Positions 17,460-28,869 of a stretch of DNA of 64,000 bases are shown piece after piece. The notes under the pieces are model-generated. The model saw only the letters and a program-made list of their open reading frames with translations. It was not told the origin of the DNA and ran no database searches. The translations under genes and the position numbers were made by a program. The DNA is from Vibrio taketomensis (GTDB taxonomy: Bacteria > Pseudomonadota > Gammaproteobacteria > Enterobacterales > Vibrionaceae). How positions within the stretch are numbered: the first letter of the stretch is position 1; each line of letters opens with the position of its first letter. The stretch is from contig NZ_AP019649.1 of NCBI RefSeq assembly GCF_009938165.1, forward strand, positions 1,178,001 to 1,242,000, written 5' to 3'.

Positions 17460-18533
17460 TCATTTACTGCTGTTAACTAAACGGTAGATTGTCCCGCTAT
17501 CTGTACCAAATAAAATGTCACCATGTGTCGTGACCACGAGTGAACGAATACGTTCTCCTAACTCCTCGAGTATTCGTTGCTCAACAATTTTGCCATTCAC
17601 GTCGATTGAGACAAGATTAAGGTGAGTGAGTTTTAAAGCGCCTATCAGGAATTTGTTGTGCAATTCAGGATAAAGCGCACCTTGGTAAATTAAAAAACTG
17701 CTAGGCGCAATGGAGGGTGTATAAACCCATTTAGGTGATTCAATCCCTGGCAGTTCCTTGGCTTCCCCAACTGCGATCGGTCCCCAATACTCTTTGCCAT
17801 GTGAGGTGATTGGCCAGCCATAGTTACGTCCTTTTAGCACCAGATTAATTTCGTCCCCACCTCTTGGGCCATGTTCGACCGCCCACAGTTGCTTAGTGCT
17901 GTTATTGAAAAAGATCCCTTGTGGGTTGCGGTGTCCATAACTCCAGATTGCACTTGCAATTTCCCCCTCAGTAACAAATGGATTGTCTGGTGGAATATGT
18001 CCATCCGGTGTGAGACGAATAATACTTCCGGCATGAGTCTGCTTGTTTTGCCCATTAGCACGCTCCCCGCGATCACCCACCGAAAAGTAGATGTGAGTGC
18101 TATCGAAAGTGATCCGGCTACCGTAGTGTCGTGATGATGTTGAACCCGACTGAGTAATAAACAGATCACGTAAGTTGACCAGTCTGTTCTCTGTCAATGT
18201 TGCTTTGGCGAGCACTGTTTCAATACCAGTGCCAATATCGCGGCTGTAAGTGAAATAGAATTGATATCGTTCAAAAGGGGAGTGAGCGATGTCCAATAAA
18301 CCACCTTGACCATTAGCAGTGACATTAGGGAAAGTAAAGATACGTTGATAGTCACCAGTTTGATGATTGAGAATACCGACAAAACCGGAGCGTTCGGTCA
18401 CCAATACACGTTGCGAGTCTATATTCGCCATACCCCATGGTACATTTAAGCCACTGGTTATAACTTCTGCTTGCCACTGCTGCGCATAGCTCAAATGACT
18501 TAAGCACATCAGTAACAGTAATATCCTTTTCAT
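17460..18533 (-). CDS. PQQ-dependent soluble aldose sugar dehydrogenase (YliI-like)
   Basis: A 357-aa periplasmic beta-propeller enzyme of the glucose/sorbosone dehydrogenase family, predicted to oxidise aldoses with PQQ. A signal peptide (MKRILLLLMCLSHLSYAQQ) starts at 18533, preceded by AAGGAAAG; the open frame to 18578 lacks that signal. Family landmarks are NVPWGMANI, the GQGGLLDIAHSP strand with FYFTYS, YGSRITFD, the YGHRNPQG catalytic-histidine region, EHGPRGGDEIN and NYGWPITSHG. No PQQ biosynthesis genes are in view, so cofactor supply is unknown. It stands alone on its strand. Confidence 0.88.
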   Translation of the reverse strand: MKRILLLLMCLSHLSYAQQWQAEVITSGLNVPWGMANIDSQRVLVTERSGFVGILNHQTGDYQRIFTFPNVTANGQGGLLDIAHSPFERYQFYFTYSRDIGTGIETVLAKATLTENRLVNLRDLFITQSGSTSSRHYGSRITFDSTHIYFSVGDRGERANGQNKQTHAGSIIRLTPDGHIPPDNPFVTEGEIASAIWSYGHRNPQGIFFNNSTKQLWAVEHGPRGGDEINLVLKGRNYGWPITSHGKEYWGPIAVGEAKELPGIESPKWVYTPSIAPSSFLIYQGALYPELHNKFLIGALKLTHLNLVSIDVNGKIVEQRILEELGERIRSLVVTTHGDILFGTDSGTIYRLVNSSK

Positions 18534-18909
18534 TGCAGCACTTTCCTTAGTGAACTGTCCTATGGATAATCTTAGCAATGGCTTATGTTTAGCGTTAGCT
18601 CATTTTATGCTTAACCTGCCCAACGCTAAATGGGGCTAAAGGTTATTTGGGGTATTAGCCTCTGAAGAGGTATCGCGTGGCAGTTGAGAGAACAATGCTC
18701 CGCTCAATTGATAAAACGGTCTCTTGGCCGAATTCATGTCGGAATACGACTTTGAGTCCTTGTAGGAAATTTCAGACAAAAACTTAACCAAGGGAGCAGA
18801 TCAAGCTCCTTTTAAACATTTTGTATGAGTATTGATAATAAATGGATATGATGCCTCTACTAGGTAAATGAAAATTAATAAAAAATACTACCAGGTAGAA
18901 GGTGAGGTC
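18534..18909. other. Intergenic region between sugar dehydrogenase and hemerythrin-GGDEF genes
   Basis: About 375 bases with divergent promoters. A small hairpin GGAGC / GCTCC followed by TTTT lies at about 18791-18813. Its role is unclear (attenuator or leftover terminator). Confidence 0.4.
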
Positions 18910-20025
18910 ATGAATTCATTCCTTTGGGATCGCTGCTATGAAACAGGCATTGATGATGTCGATGAACAGCATCAGGTTTTAGTTGATATTATCAATCGCT
19001 TTGGCTCTCTTGTGGCAGAAAACAACCTCTCTATGGGTGATATTCGAGCGATTTTGTTTGAGCTTTCCCAATATTCGCAGTTTCATTTTCAGCAAGAAGA
19101 AGCCTTAATGCGCAGTAAAGGTATCTATCATAGGCATTTAGATGAGCATATTAAGATTCATCGCGCATTTATGACTGAGATCTTTAGCATGCAAGCATTT
19201 GTCTCTGAAGATGACAAGCAGGCTTCAGAGCTACTGCTTAATTTCCTGATTCATTGGCTTGCTTATCACATCCTCGGCATCGATAAAAATATGTCACGTC
19301 AATTGGCCAAAATAGAGCGGGGTATCGATCCCGAAACTGCCTATTTGGAAGAGGAAAAAGCGCAAGATGACAGTACAGGACCTCTTTTGGAGGCATTGAA
19401 AGGTTTATTTGAGCAGGTTTCAGAGCGCAACAAAGCGCTGCTAGAACTCAACCAGCGTTTAGAAGATATGGTTGGTCGCCGTACTGAGCAATTAGTGAAA
19501 GCGAACAAGCAATTGGAGCTACTTTCATTCACTGATGAATTGACACAATTACCTAACAGGCGCAGCGCCATGCAGCAATTGGAAGAGTTGTGGGCAATTT
19601 CACGCGATAAGCGCGAGCCTTTAGTGGCGATTATGATTGACGTTGATCACTTTAAAGAAGTCAATGACACCGTGGGTCATGACGCTGGCGATATGGTTTT
19701 ACAAGAGATCGCTACGGTGTTGAAAGATCACTTTCGTAACGATGATGTGGTATGTCGTTTGGGCGGAGATGAGTTCTTTGTTATTTGCCCAAATACCGAT
19801 CGCGATGGGGGGCTGTTTGTCGCTCGGCAAGCGCAAGAGTCAATCGCAGAATTACAACTTGATCTTGGTAAAGCATTTTGGCGCGGTAGTATCAGCGTGG
19901 GCATTGCAGAGCGAAATGCGCAAATGAGCAGCTATCATGATTTAATTAAACAAGCCGATAATGCTTTGTACCAATCTAAATCGGCTGGGCGCAATCGAGT
20001 GTCGGCTTGGTTAAATGTTGAATAA
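18910..20025 (+). CDS. Bacteriohemerythrin-diguanylate cyclase
   Basis: A 371-aa soluble enzyme that joins an oxygen-binding hemerythrin domain to a GGDEF diguanylate cyclase. Di-iron ligands are visible: His21 (DEQH), His59 and Glu63 (FHFQQEE), His80/His84 (HLDEHIKIH), and His115/His120/Asp125 (IHWLAYHILGID). A coiled-coil linker (about 160-205) leads to the cyclase with GGDEF at 285-289 and an RNDD I-site (276-279) exactly five residues before it. It resembles the V. cholerae Bhr-DGC whose activity depends on the iron redox state. The start at 18910 follows AAGGTGAGG; an earlier in-frame ATG at 18868 adds 14 non-conserved residues. Confidence 0.93.
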   Translation: MNSFLWDRCYETGIDDVDEQHQVLVDIINRFGSLVAENNLSMGDIRAILFELSQYSQFHFQQEEALMRSKGIYHRHLDEHIKIHRAFMTEIFSMQAFVSEDDKQASELLLNFLIHWLAYHILGIDKNMSRQLAKIERGIDPETAYLEEEKAQDDSTGPLLEALKGLFEQVSERNKALLELNQRLEDMVGRRTEQLVKANKQLELLSFTDELTQLPNRRSAMQQLEELWAISRDKREPLVAIMIDVDHFKEVNDTVGHDAGDMVLQEIATVLKDHFRNDDVVCRLGGDEFFVICPNTDRDGGLFVARQAQESIAELQLDLGKAFWRGSISVGIAERNAQMSSYHDLIKQADNALYQSKSAGRNRVSAWLNVE

Positions 20026-20031
20026 ACTTCT

Positions 20032-20514
20032 TTAAAGCGATTTTAGCATCCACACATCACAGCCATTGTGTATGGTTTCGGCCATTGGGCCGTTCAAATG
20101 CGCAAAGCCCAAAGCTTGATAAAGGTTAATAGCTGAAGTCATGCCACTAAGAGTATCGAGATAACATTGTGTATAGCCTTGCTGTTTAGCAAAGTCTAAA
20201 CATGCTTGGCTCAATTTTTTGCCAATACCATGACCACGTCCGTCGGGTAAAAGAAAGAGTTTTTTCAGCTCACAGGTCTCTATGCTGCCGTTGAAGGGGG
20301 CGATACCACATCCACCAACGATCTTTCCCTGCCACTGAGCGACTAAATACAAACTTTGCTTTTGGGGATGATAATGTTGACTCATCGCTAACACTTCTTC
20401 ATCTGAAGGGCCAAAACCTTCGCCAACTGCACCAAACTCTTCACCTACTGCTTTGATAATTTTGCAGATTTCATCATCTTGCTGGGCGGTGATCGGAGCA
20501 ATACTTAGAGGCAT
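20032..20514 (-). CDS. GNAT family N-acetyltransferase
   Basis: A 160-aa GNAT acetyltransferase with an acetyl-CoA-binding motif A (LKKLFLLPDGRGHGIGKKLSQACLDFA) and the typical C-terminal SAINLYQALGF. The substrate cannot be predicted. It converges on the hemerythrin-GGDEF gene with a 6-base gap. AAGGAAAAT lies just before ATG at 20514, supporting this start. Confidence 0.9.
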   Translation of the reverse strand: MPLSIAPITAQQDDEICKIIKAVGEEFGAVGEGFGPSDEEVLAMSQHYHPQKQSLYLVAQWQGKIVGGCGIAPFNGSIETCELKKLFLLPDGRGHGIGKKLSQACLDFAKQQGYTQCYLDTLSGMTSAINLYQALGFAHLNGPMAETIHNGCDVWMLKSL

Positions 20515-21744
<1,230 letters not shown>

Positions 21745-21762
21745 TCCAGAGGATCTATCACA

Positions 21763-24150
21763 ATGAAATTCAGCGAATCATGGCTTCGTGAGTGGGTGAA
21801 TCCTGCGATTACCACTGACGAACTAACACACCAAATCACTATGGCTGGTCTAGAGGTTGACGACGTTCTTCCTGTAGCAGGCACGTTCAATGGCGTTAAA
21901 GTGGGTCACGTTGTTGAATGTGGTCAACACCCAGACGCTGACAAACTGCGTGTAACGAAAGTAGACGTAGGCGAAGAAGATCTGCTAGACATCGTATGTG
22001 GTGCAGCAAACTGTCGCCAAGGTCTGAAAGTTGCAGTAGCAACTGTAGGCGCAGTGCTTCCAGGTGATTTCAAAATCAAGAAAGCAAAACTACGTGGTCA
22101 ACCTTCTCACGGCATGCTTTGTTCATTCTCTGAACTCGGTATTGATGTTGAGTCAGACGGCATCATGGAACTAGCAGAAGACGCAGTAATCGGTACTGAT
22201 TTCCGTGAATTCCTAGGTCTTGACGACGTAACGGTAGACGTAGACCTAACCGCTAACCGTGCTGACTGTTTCAGCATTCGTGGTCTAGCGCGTGAAGTTG
22301 GCGTGCTTAACCGTGCAGACGTAGCACAGCCAGAAGTGGCAGCGGTTGCTGAAACCATCGCTGACACTGTGTCTATCGAAGTGAAAGCACCAGCTGCATG
22401 TCCACGTTACCTTGGTCGTGTGATCAAAAATGTAAACGTACAAGCTGAAACGCCACTTTGGATGCAAGAGAAACTGCGCCGCTGTGGTATCCGCTCAATC
22501 GATCCGGTTGTAGACGTGACTAACTACGTTCTTCTAGAACAAGGTCAACCAATGCACGCGTTTGATCTTGCGAAGATCGAAGGTGGTATCGTAGTTCGTC
22601 TTGCTGAGCAAGGTGAAAAGCTAACGCTTCTAGATGGTAGCGAAGCAGAACTGAATGCAGACACATTGGTTGTGGCTGACCACAACAAAGCGCTAGCAAT
22701 TGCTGGTATCTTTGGTGGTGAAGGCTCTGGCGTGACGACTGAAACTAAAGACGTTCTACTAGAGTGTGCATTCTTTGCACCAGACCACATTCGTGGCCGC
22801 GCACGTAGCTACGGTCTACACACTGATTCTTCAATGCGTTTTGAGCGTGGTGTGGATTACGCACTACAAGTAAGCGCAATGGAGCGTGCAACTCAACTTC
22901 TTGTTGAGATTTGTGGCGGTGAAGTTGCACCAGTTGTTGCTGTTGAGTCAGAAGCTGATTTACCAAAGGCAAACCAAGTTGCTCTACGTCGTACTAAATT
23001 AGATAACCTACTAGGTCACCACATTGCAGATGCAGACGTGGTTGAAATCCTTGAGCGTCTAGGTATGACAGTTGAAGCAAACGCTGAAGGTTGGGTTGCA
23101 GTTGCACCAACATGGCGTTTCGATATTGCAATCGAGCAAGATTTGATTGAAGAAGTTGGCCGTATTTACGGTTACGACAACATTCCAAATCAACACCCAG
23201 TTGCAGCACTTAAGATGCACAACCAAGTTGAAGCGGTTCAACCACTAAAACGCGTGCGTGATCTACTTGTTGATCGTGGTTACCACGAAGCAATCACTTA
23301 TAGCTTCGTTGAGCCTGAGCAACAAAAACTGATCGTACCTGGTGTTGAGCCACTAATCCTGCCATTCCCAATTTCTGCGGATATGTCAGCGATGCGTCTT
23401 GGTCTAATCCAAGGTTTGCTAAATACTGTTGTTCACAACCAAAAACGTCAGCAACCACGTGTTCGTCTATTCGAATACGGTCTGCGTTTCATCCCTTGTG
23501 AATCAGCAGAAAACGGCATGCGTCAAGAGCCAATGCTAGCAGGCGTTATCTCTGGTACTCGCAGCGAAGAGCACTGGGATATTGCAACCAACACTGTTGA
23601 TTTCTTTGATATGAAAGGCGATCTAGAAGCGGTTCTAGAACTTTCTTCAAATGAAAAAGCATACTCATTTGTTGCCGCTAAGCACCCAGCACTTCACCCA
23701 GGTCAGTCTGCTGCAATCATGCTAGACGGCAAAGAAGTGGGCGTGATCGGTACTGTTCACCCAGAGCTTGAGCGTAAGTTTGGTCTAAACGGCCGCACTG
23801 TTGTGTTTGAAATCGAATGGAATGCTATCAACTCGAAAGTGATTCCAGAAGCAGTAGCACTGTCTAAGTTCCCTGCAAACCGTCGTGATATCGCGGTTGT
23901 TGTTGATGAAGCAGTGGCTTCAGGCGACATCGTGAATGCTTGTCTAGCGCAAGGCGGCGAGTTCCTAAAAGCGGCGAAACTATTCGACGTTTACGTAGGT
24001 AAAGGCGTTGAAGAAGGTAAGAAGAGCCTAGCTATCGCACTGACTCTACAGTCTCTTGAGCGTACGCTTGAAGATGCTGATATTGCTGGTGCAGTAGACG
24101 CTATCGTTGCACACATCGGTGAGAAATTCGGCGCAACACTGCGTGACTAA
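21763..24150 (+). CDS. pheT: Phenylalanyl-tRNA synthetase beta subunit
   Basis: A 795-aa subunit with the expected domain order: N-terminal OB-fold tRNA-binding domain ([24 protein letters not shown]), B3/B4 editing domain ([23 protein letters not shown]), B5 DNA-binding-like domain, catalytic-like core and a C-terminal anticodon-binding domain ([16 protein letters not shown]). AGAGGATCTATCACA provides the ribosome-binding site. Unlike many relatives, the gene is not followed by ihfA but by a terminator. Confidence 0.98.
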   Translation: MKFSESWLREWVNPAITTDELTHQITMAGLEVDDVLPVAGTFNGVKVGHVVECGQHPDADKLRVTKVDVGEEDLLDIVCGAANCRQGLKVAVATVGAVLPGDFKIKKAKLRGQPSHGMLCSFSELGIDVESDGIMELAEDAVIGTDFREFLGLDDVTVDVDLTANRADCFSIRGLAREVGVLNRADVAQPEVAAVAETIADTVSIEVKAPAACPRYLGRVIKNVNVQAETPLWMQEKLRRCGIRSIDPVVDVTNYVLLEQGQPMHAFDLAKIEGGIVVRLAEQGEKLTLLDGSEAELNADTLVVADHNKALAIAGIFGGEGSGVTTETKDVLLECAFFAPDHIRGRARSYGLHTDSSMRFERGVDYALQVSAMERATQLLVEICGGEVAPVVAVESEADLPKANQVALRRTKLDNLLGHHIADADVVEILERLGMTVEANAEGWVAVAPTWRFDIAIEQDLIEEVGRIYGYDNIPNQHPVAALKMHNQVEAVQPLKRVRDLLVDRGYHEAITYSFVEPEQQKLIVPGVEPLILPFPISADMSAMRLGLIQGLLNTVVHNQKRQQPRVRLFEYGLRFIPCESAENGMRQEPMLAGVISGTRSEEHWDIATNTVDFFDMKGDLEAVLELSSNEKAYSFVAAKHPALHPGQSAAIMLDGKEVGVIGTVHPELERKFGLNGRTVVFEIEWNAINSKVIPEAVALSKFPANRRDIAVVVDEAVASGDIVNACLAQGGEFLKAAKLFDVYVGKGVEEGKKSLAIALTLQSLERTLEDADIAGAVDAIVAHIGEKFGATLRD

Positions 24151-24169
24151 TCTCTGATTGAGTGAATTG

Positions 24170-24199
24170 AAAAACCTGCCAAAAGGCAGGTTTTTTTTC
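24170..24199 (+). terminator. Terminator of pheST
   Basis: Stem AACCTGCC / GGCAGGTT around AAAA, followed by eight Ts. Confidence 0.95.
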
Positions 24200-24271
24200 A
24201 TCTGATGTTTGTATCGATACTAGCGTGAGACTAGATAAAGAGCTGGTAGATAAGAGGTTTTCGTCAGATAA

Positions 24272-24300
24272 ATAAAAACCCCGAGAAAAGCTCAGGGTTT
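24272..24300 (-). terminator. Terminator of scrA
   Basis: On the minus strand, AAACCCTGAG / CTCGGGGTTT (one mismatch) with a CTTTT loop, followed by TTTATTT. Confidence 0.8.
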
Positions 24301-24328
24301 GAGAGTCATCATTTGTGATTTGATAACG

Positions 24329-25768
24329 TTATGCTGTCACGGTTTTCGCTGATTTAACACGTTCACGCGCAGCAAGAACGAGTGTTAGAACAAATGAAAC
24401 TGCAAATGCGATTGCCATACCCGCGATGTAGTAACCGAGTTTATCTGGCACGATTGAAATAACGCCTGGTAAACCTGCGGCACCCAATGCTTGTGCTTTC
24501 ACGTTAAACAGTGTGATAAACGCACTTGCGGAGGCGGCACCGATGATAGCTGCGATAAATGGGTAACGTAGCTTTAGGTTGACACCAAACATCGCAGGTT
24601 CAGTAATGCCAAGTAGCGCGGTTACACCAGATGGCATAGCAATGCCTTTTAGTTTTGTATCTTTGGTCATGAAACCAACCGCTAATGCTGATGCACCTTG
24701 AGAGATGTTCGACATTGCTGCGATAGGGAAGATGAATGTGCCACCAGTAACAGCAATGTCTGCGAGTAGTTGAGTTTCAATCGCGATAAAACTGTGGTGC
24801 ATACCGGTAATGACGAATGGCGCATAGATAAAGCCAAAGAGAGCACCACCGATAAAACCAGCTGAATCATATAACCAGTTTAGGCCGTCACCCAGTAAGA
24901 AGCCGATATCTCGAGTGAACGGGCCGACCAATGTAAACGTCAGGAAACCCGTAATAAAGATCGCCAGCATTGGTGTTAGCAGGTTATCTAGTACTGATGG
25001 AATGAATTTACGCAGGCCATTTTCGACTTTAGCCAGAATAAATGCAGAAACCAATACAGGTAACACGGAACCTTGGTAACCGACTTTTTGGATCTCAAAG
25101 CCAAAGATGTTCCACGTTGGAATAGTGCCTGATACAGCGGCACCACCAAATCCCCAGCCATTTAGTAGATCTGGGTGAACCATCAACATACCCAGCGCAG
25201 CACCTAAATATGGGTTACCACCAAACTTCTTCGTCGCTGAGAACGCGAGCAATACAGGTAAGTAAACGAATGGTGCGTTCGCAAAGGTGTTGATCATCGA
25301 TGCTAAATCAGCAAGGCCAGGATTCGCGTCGATCAATGATTGACCTTCAATAAATAGGCCTGGTGCAGTGAGCAAATTGACGATACCCATTAACAGACCG
25401 CCAGCAACAATTGCCGGAATGATCGGTACGAAGATATCTGACAGACCTTTTACTGCACGTTGCACAATGTTTTGTTTTTGTGCGCCAGCAGATGCAACAT
25501 CGCTGGTCGACATTTCGCTCATACCAGTCAGCTTTGCCATTTCAGCGTAGACTTGGTTAACGATGCCAGAGCCAAAAATAACTTGGTATTGGCCTGCTAC
25601 TTTGAATTGGCCTTTTACGCCTTCAAGATTACCAACCGCATCTTCATTAACTAATGAGTCATCTTTTAAAGCGAGACGCAGACGAGTCGCGCAGTGAGCC
25701 AGCGCTTGAAGGTTATCTTTGCCACCTAAGTGTTCGAGCAGTTGTTTAGCGATTATTGGATAGTTCAT
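24329..25768 (-). CDS. scrA: Sucrose-specific PTS transporter subunit EIIBC
   Basis: A 479-aa PTS permease that imports and phosphorylates sucrose to sucrose-6-phosphate. The N-terminal EIIB domain has the phospho-cysteine Cys26 in AHCATRLRL. The EIIC membrane domain (about 110-470) includes the GITEPAMFGVNLKLRYPF signature. No EIIA domain is present, as is usual for ScrA, so it must borrow one from elsewhere. The gene diverges from scrR; an operator site lies 68 bases upstream. ScrB and ScrK nearby complete the pathway. Confidence 0.94.
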   Translation of the reverse strand: MNYPIIAKQLLEHLGGKDNLQALAHCATRLRLALKDDSLVNEDAVGNLEGVKGQFKVAGQYQVIFGSGIVNQVYAEMAKLTGMSEMSTSDVASAGAQKQNIVQRAVKGLSDIFVPIIPAIVAGGLLMGIVNLLTAPGLFIEGQSLIDANPGLADLASMINTFANAPFVYLPVLLAFSATKKFGGNPYLGAALGMLMVHPDLLNGWGFGGAAVSGTIPTWNIFGFEIQKVGYQGSVLPVLVSAFILAKVENGLRKFIPSVLDNLLTPMLAIFITGFLTFTLVGPFTRDIGFLLGDGLNWLYDSAGFIGGALFGFIYAPFVITGMHHSFIAIETQLLADIAVTGGTFIFPIAAMSNISQGASALAVGFMTKDTKLKGIAMPSGVTALLGITEPAMFGVNLKLRYPFIAAIIGAASASAFITLFNVKAQALGAAGLPGVISIVPDKLGYYIAGMAIAFAVSFVLTLVLAARERVKSAKTVTA

Positions 25769-25835
25769 TCCAAACCCCGGTAAATGACATGGTTCTAGTT
25801 CTTATTAAAGTGTGTTCGAAAAAGATAGAGAACTT

Positions 25836-25851
25836 TTGGGAACGTTTGCGA
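25836..25851. promoter_or_regulatory. Predicted ScrR operator upstream of scrA
   Basis: TTGGGAACGTTTGCGA; its reverse complement TCGCAAACGTTCCCAA differs by one base from the site before scrB. It has the central CG of LacI-family operators. Confidence 0.8.
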
Positions 25852-25977
25852 AATGGATTTTTGAAGATTTATCGTCCATCGTCAAAGGGTAGTAGTGGTT
25901 TATGTGAGCTAGATCTGCTAAACATCTTCGCTAAATTTAGATTAAAAGGTAGAATTCAAGCCAATATAGACCTGTTT

Positions 25978-25993
25978 TTGCAAACATTCCCAA
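25978..25993. promoter_or_regulatory. Predicted ScrR operator upstream of scrR
   Basis: TTGCAAACATTCCCAA, 20 bases before the scrR start; one mismatch (CA for CG at the centre) to the scrB site. This suggests weak autorepression. Confidence 0.75.
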
Positions 25994-26013
25994 CCAAAAC
26001 AATAGGAAAGTGA

Positions 26014-27003
26014 ATGGCGAGCTTACACGATGTGGCGAAACTGGCTGGAGTCTCTAAATCCACCGTTTCACGCGTAGTTAACAACGAATATGGCGTAAAA
26101 GACGCAACCAAAATCAAGGTAATGCAGGCGGTACAAGAGTGCGGCTATGTTGTTAACCAAGTGGCAAAAGATCTGAAAAGCCAAAAAACCAATCTGGTGG
26201 GTGTGATTGTGCCTCGCGTGGCCTCGAATGCCACATCGCAAGGTGTGGACGGGTTAAGTGCTGTCTTTGCGACAGCAGGAAAGCACGTATTGCTGGCCAG
26301 TTCTCAACAAGATTCAGCCAAAGAAATTGAATACATCCAGATCTACAACCAGAAGCGTGTAGAAGGAATTGTGTTGTACGCAACCCATATTGATATGGAG
26401 CTTGTGAATGCGATTAAAGGCTCAAAAGCGCCAGTGGTATTAGTGGGGCAGGATGGGTCTCTGTTTAATATACCAAGTGTGGTGCATGATGATTTGCGAG
26501 TGGGCTTTGAGGCTGGAAATCGTTTATTAGATAGAGGGTGCCAGCATATTGGTTTTGTTGGTGTTGATCCATCCGATATCGCGGTAGATAAATTGCGCTC
26601 TCAAGGCATTGAGCAAGCGCTACAGATGCGCGGTGCAAAGCCTCTTCTGTTTCATAGCCACGGAGAATTCTCCATTGAGTCTGGTTACGCACAAGTGAAA
26701 CGCTTAATTGAAGAATTCCCGCAATTAGATGGCCTATTTTGTGCGACCGACCGTATTGCGGTTGGTGCGATTAAGGCATTGCAAGAAGTGGGTATTGAGG
26801 TTGGTAAACACATCAAGGTGTTGGGTGTTGGTAACGATGAACTGGGCTATGTGGTATCGCCAAATCTTTCTAGCTTTAGCTATCCATTTGTAAAAGCAGG
26901 AGAAAAAGGCGCTTCGCTATTGCTTGATCTGATCGAGGGTAAGCCGCAAGAAATGAGTAAAGTGGTGCTGACATTTGATAATGTTGAGCGCGAAACCTGT
27001 TAA
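26014..27003 (+). CDS. scrR: Sucrose operon repressor, LacI family
   Basis: A 329-aa LacI-type repressor. The N-terminal helix-turn-helix reads MASLHDVAKLAGVSKSTVSRVVNNEYGVKDATKIKV, followed by a periplasmic-binding-protein-like effector domain (GVIVPRVASN, GFVGVDPSD, FCATDRIAVGAIKAL). From knowledge of scr regulons the inducer is probably fructose or a sucrose-derived phosphate. The gene lies between scrA (divergent) and scrB (same strand). Three matching operator sites lie before scrA, scrR and scrB. AGGAAAGTG precedes ATG. Confidence 0.92.
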   Translation: MASLHDVAKLAGVSKSTVSRVVNNEYGVKDATKIKVMQAVQECGYVVNQVAKDLKSQKTNLVGVIVPRVASNATSQGVDGLSAVFATAGKHVLLASSQQDSAKEIEYIQIYNQKRVEGIVLYATHIDMELVNAIKGSKAPVVLVGQDGSLFNIPSVVHDDLRVGFEAGNRLLDRGCQHIGFVGVDPSDIAVDKLRSQGIEQALQMRGAKPLLFHSHGEFSIESGYAQVKRLIEEFPQLDGLFCATDRIAVGAIKALQEVGIEVGKHIKVLGVGNDELGYVVSPNLSSFSYPFVKAGEKGASLLLDLIEGKPQEMSKVVLTFDNVERETC

Positions 27004-27148
27004 ATAAGGCTGTCTCGCAAAATTAAATTCTTAGCAGAAACTTGGGAAGCGTGAGCTTCCCATTTTTGTGCCTTTGATCACGTAATTTGGGGAATGTAAC
27101 CATTCAATGTCTCTTGATGCTTGTTGATAGCGAGCAATTTCACTATTC

Positions 27149-27164
27149 TTGCAAACGTTCCCAA
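27149..27164. promoter_or_regulatory. Predicted ScrR operator upstream of scrB
   Basis: TTGCAAACGTTCCCAA ends 18 bases before the scrB ATG. It is the best copy of the three sites. Confidence 0.82.
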
Positions 27165-27182
27165 TAATTTTAGGTTTGTTTG

Positions 27183-28808
27183 ATGTCATTATCGTCGTTG
27201 GTCCAGATTGCTGGTGGTATGAAAAACGTCGCTCGAGTATTGGTGCCCGAGCAACGTTTGGTTTTAGAGGTGGTTGAACCTGCATTGATTGAATCAAGCA
27301 GTTCGCTGATTGCGTCGATCGATTTGGTTCAGGGGCAAACGCAGCTTTCATTTGTGCGTGATGAGACAATTGATGATGAGCAGTTGCTAGGATTAGGGAA
27401 GCAAATCGCTGAAATGCAAATCAGTAAATTGGCTCCTTTTACCGCTCCAACACCGTGTGAGCATCGCCCACAATGGCACATCTCTCCACCGCAAGGGCTG
27501 CTAAACGATCCTAACGGCTTTATTTTCCATAATGGTCAGTACCACCTGTTTTACCAGTGGTATCCATATCAGTGTGTACATAAAGATAAACATTGGGCAC
27601 ATCTAACCAGTTCAGATTTAATTAACTGGCAATGGCAACCTGTAGCGCTTACGCCATCGGATTGGTTTGATAGTCACGGCGTATTCTCCGGGCATGCATT
27701 AAGTAACAACGATGAGTTAATGTTGTTCTATACCGGCAACACACGTATTGGTGAAGAACGCGAGCGCCAAACGACGCAATGCTTGGCCACATCAAAAGAC
27801 GGTATCGAATTTAAGAAATTAGGTCCGGTGGTACCCGAGTTACCTCCGGGTGTCACTGCGCATATTCGCGATCCTAAAATTATTCGTCGCAACGGTGAGT
27901 GGTTAATGCTACTTGGGGCGCAAACTACCGAACTAAAAGGGCGCTTAGCTATCTATCGCTCGCAAGATTTGCATCACTGGCAATTTGACAAGCTTTACGG
28001 CGATGAAACCGGCGATATGGGGTACATGTGGGAATGCCCAGATATGTTTGAATTGAATGGTGAGTGGTTCAGCATTATTGGACCACAAGGGATTGAATCA
28101 TTCTCAAGCATGAACACGATTCCACATCATAACGGTTATTTTAAGACAACATGGCAAGATAGGGCGCCGCAACTAGGAGAGTTCGCTCATCTAGACTATG
28201 GATTTGATTTTTATGCCCCACAAACCGCGCTAACAGCCGATGGTCGCAGAGTACTTTCAGGTTGGATGGGACTGCCTGATGAAATTGACCAGCCAAGCAA
28301 TGGTTGGGTGCATCAGCTTACTGCATTACGTGAATTGTCAGTACGTAATGGCAAGCTATGCCAATGGCCGATTGAAGAGATTGATCAACTGGTCGAACAA
28401 CAATTGAATCTGAGTCTAAGTGCCCAGCCGTTAGAGGTTGGTACAAAGTCATTCGATCTTACGGCCACATTAGAGTGGGGACAAAGCCTCAAGCTGTTTG
28501 TTGGTGCTGACAGCGAGCTGACTATCGAAGCTCGTAGCGATACACGCAGCCTTGTTATGGATCGCACTAAAACTCTGAATCGTGCTGTAGACACGCAACG
28601 GGAAGTGCCTCTGGCTAGCGATAACGTACAGTTACGCATATTGGCAGACAATTCATCGGTGGAAGCCTTTGTTAATGGCGGTGAAGTGGTCATGACATCA
28701 CGAGTGTTCACTCCAGCCAATGCTACCGCTATGTGCAGTGAAGGTGGTGACGTCAAGGTAATGGTAAAAACGCTCAAAGCCGCGCAAGCCCGTTTAATAT
28801 CTAGTTAA
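27183..28808 (+). CDS. scrB: Sucrose-6-phosphate hydrolase (GH32)
   Basis: A 541-aa glycoside hydrolase family 32 enzyme that splits sucrose-6-phosphate into glucose-6-phosphate and fructose. Catalytic motifs are intact: nucleophile in WHISPPQGLLNDPNGF (NDPN), transition-state stabiliser in RDPKII, and acid/base glutamate in MWECPDMF. An N-terminal extension of about 90 residues precedes the propeller, and a beta-sandwich domain ends the protein. ATG at 27183 is preferred to the adjoining TTG. The ribosome-binding site (TAGG) is weak. A ScrR site lies just upstream and a terminator just downstream. Confidence 0.95.
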   Translation: MSLSSLVQIAGGMKNVARVLVPEQRLVLEVVEPALIESSSSLIASIDLVQGQTQLSFVRDETIDDEQLLGLGKQIAEMQISKLAPFTAPTPCEHRPQWHISPPQGLLNDPNGFIFHNGQYHLFYQWYPYQCVHKDKHWAHLTSSDLINWQWQPVALTPSDWFDSHGVFSGHALSNNDELMLFYTGNTRIGEERERQTTQCLATSKDGIEFKKLGPVVPELPPGVTAHIRDPKIIRRNGEWLMLLGAQTTELKGRLAIYRSQDLHHWQFDKLYGDETGDMGYMWECPDMFELNGEWFSIIGPQGIESFSSMNTIPHHNGYFKTTWQDRAPQLGEFAHLDYGFDFYAPQTALTADGRRVLSGWMGLPDEIDQPSNGWVHQLTALRELSVRNGKLCQWPIEEIDQLVEQQLNLSLSAQPLEVGTKSFDLTATLEWGQSLKLFVGADSELTIEARSDTRSLVMDRTKTLNRAVDTQREVPLASDNVQLRILADNSSVEAFVNGGEVVMTSRVFTPANATAMCSEGGDVKVMVKTLKAAQARLISS

Positions 28809-28826
28809 ATTGTTTACTATTCTAAT

Positions 28827-28852
28827 AAGCCCCGCAGTGCGGGGCTTTGTTT
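28827..28852. terminator. Bidirectional terminator between scrB and scrK
   Basis: Stem AAGCCCCGC / GCGGGGCTT with loop AGT and flanking T-rich sequence; serves convergent genes. Confidence 0.9.
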
Positions 28853-28869
28853 TATCGTTTCTGGCTCAA

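Noticed and set aside
25756..26013. An 85-residue frame between scrA and scrR
   Set aside because: It overlaps the scrA start and both operator sites, has no ribosome-binding site and no recognisable features.
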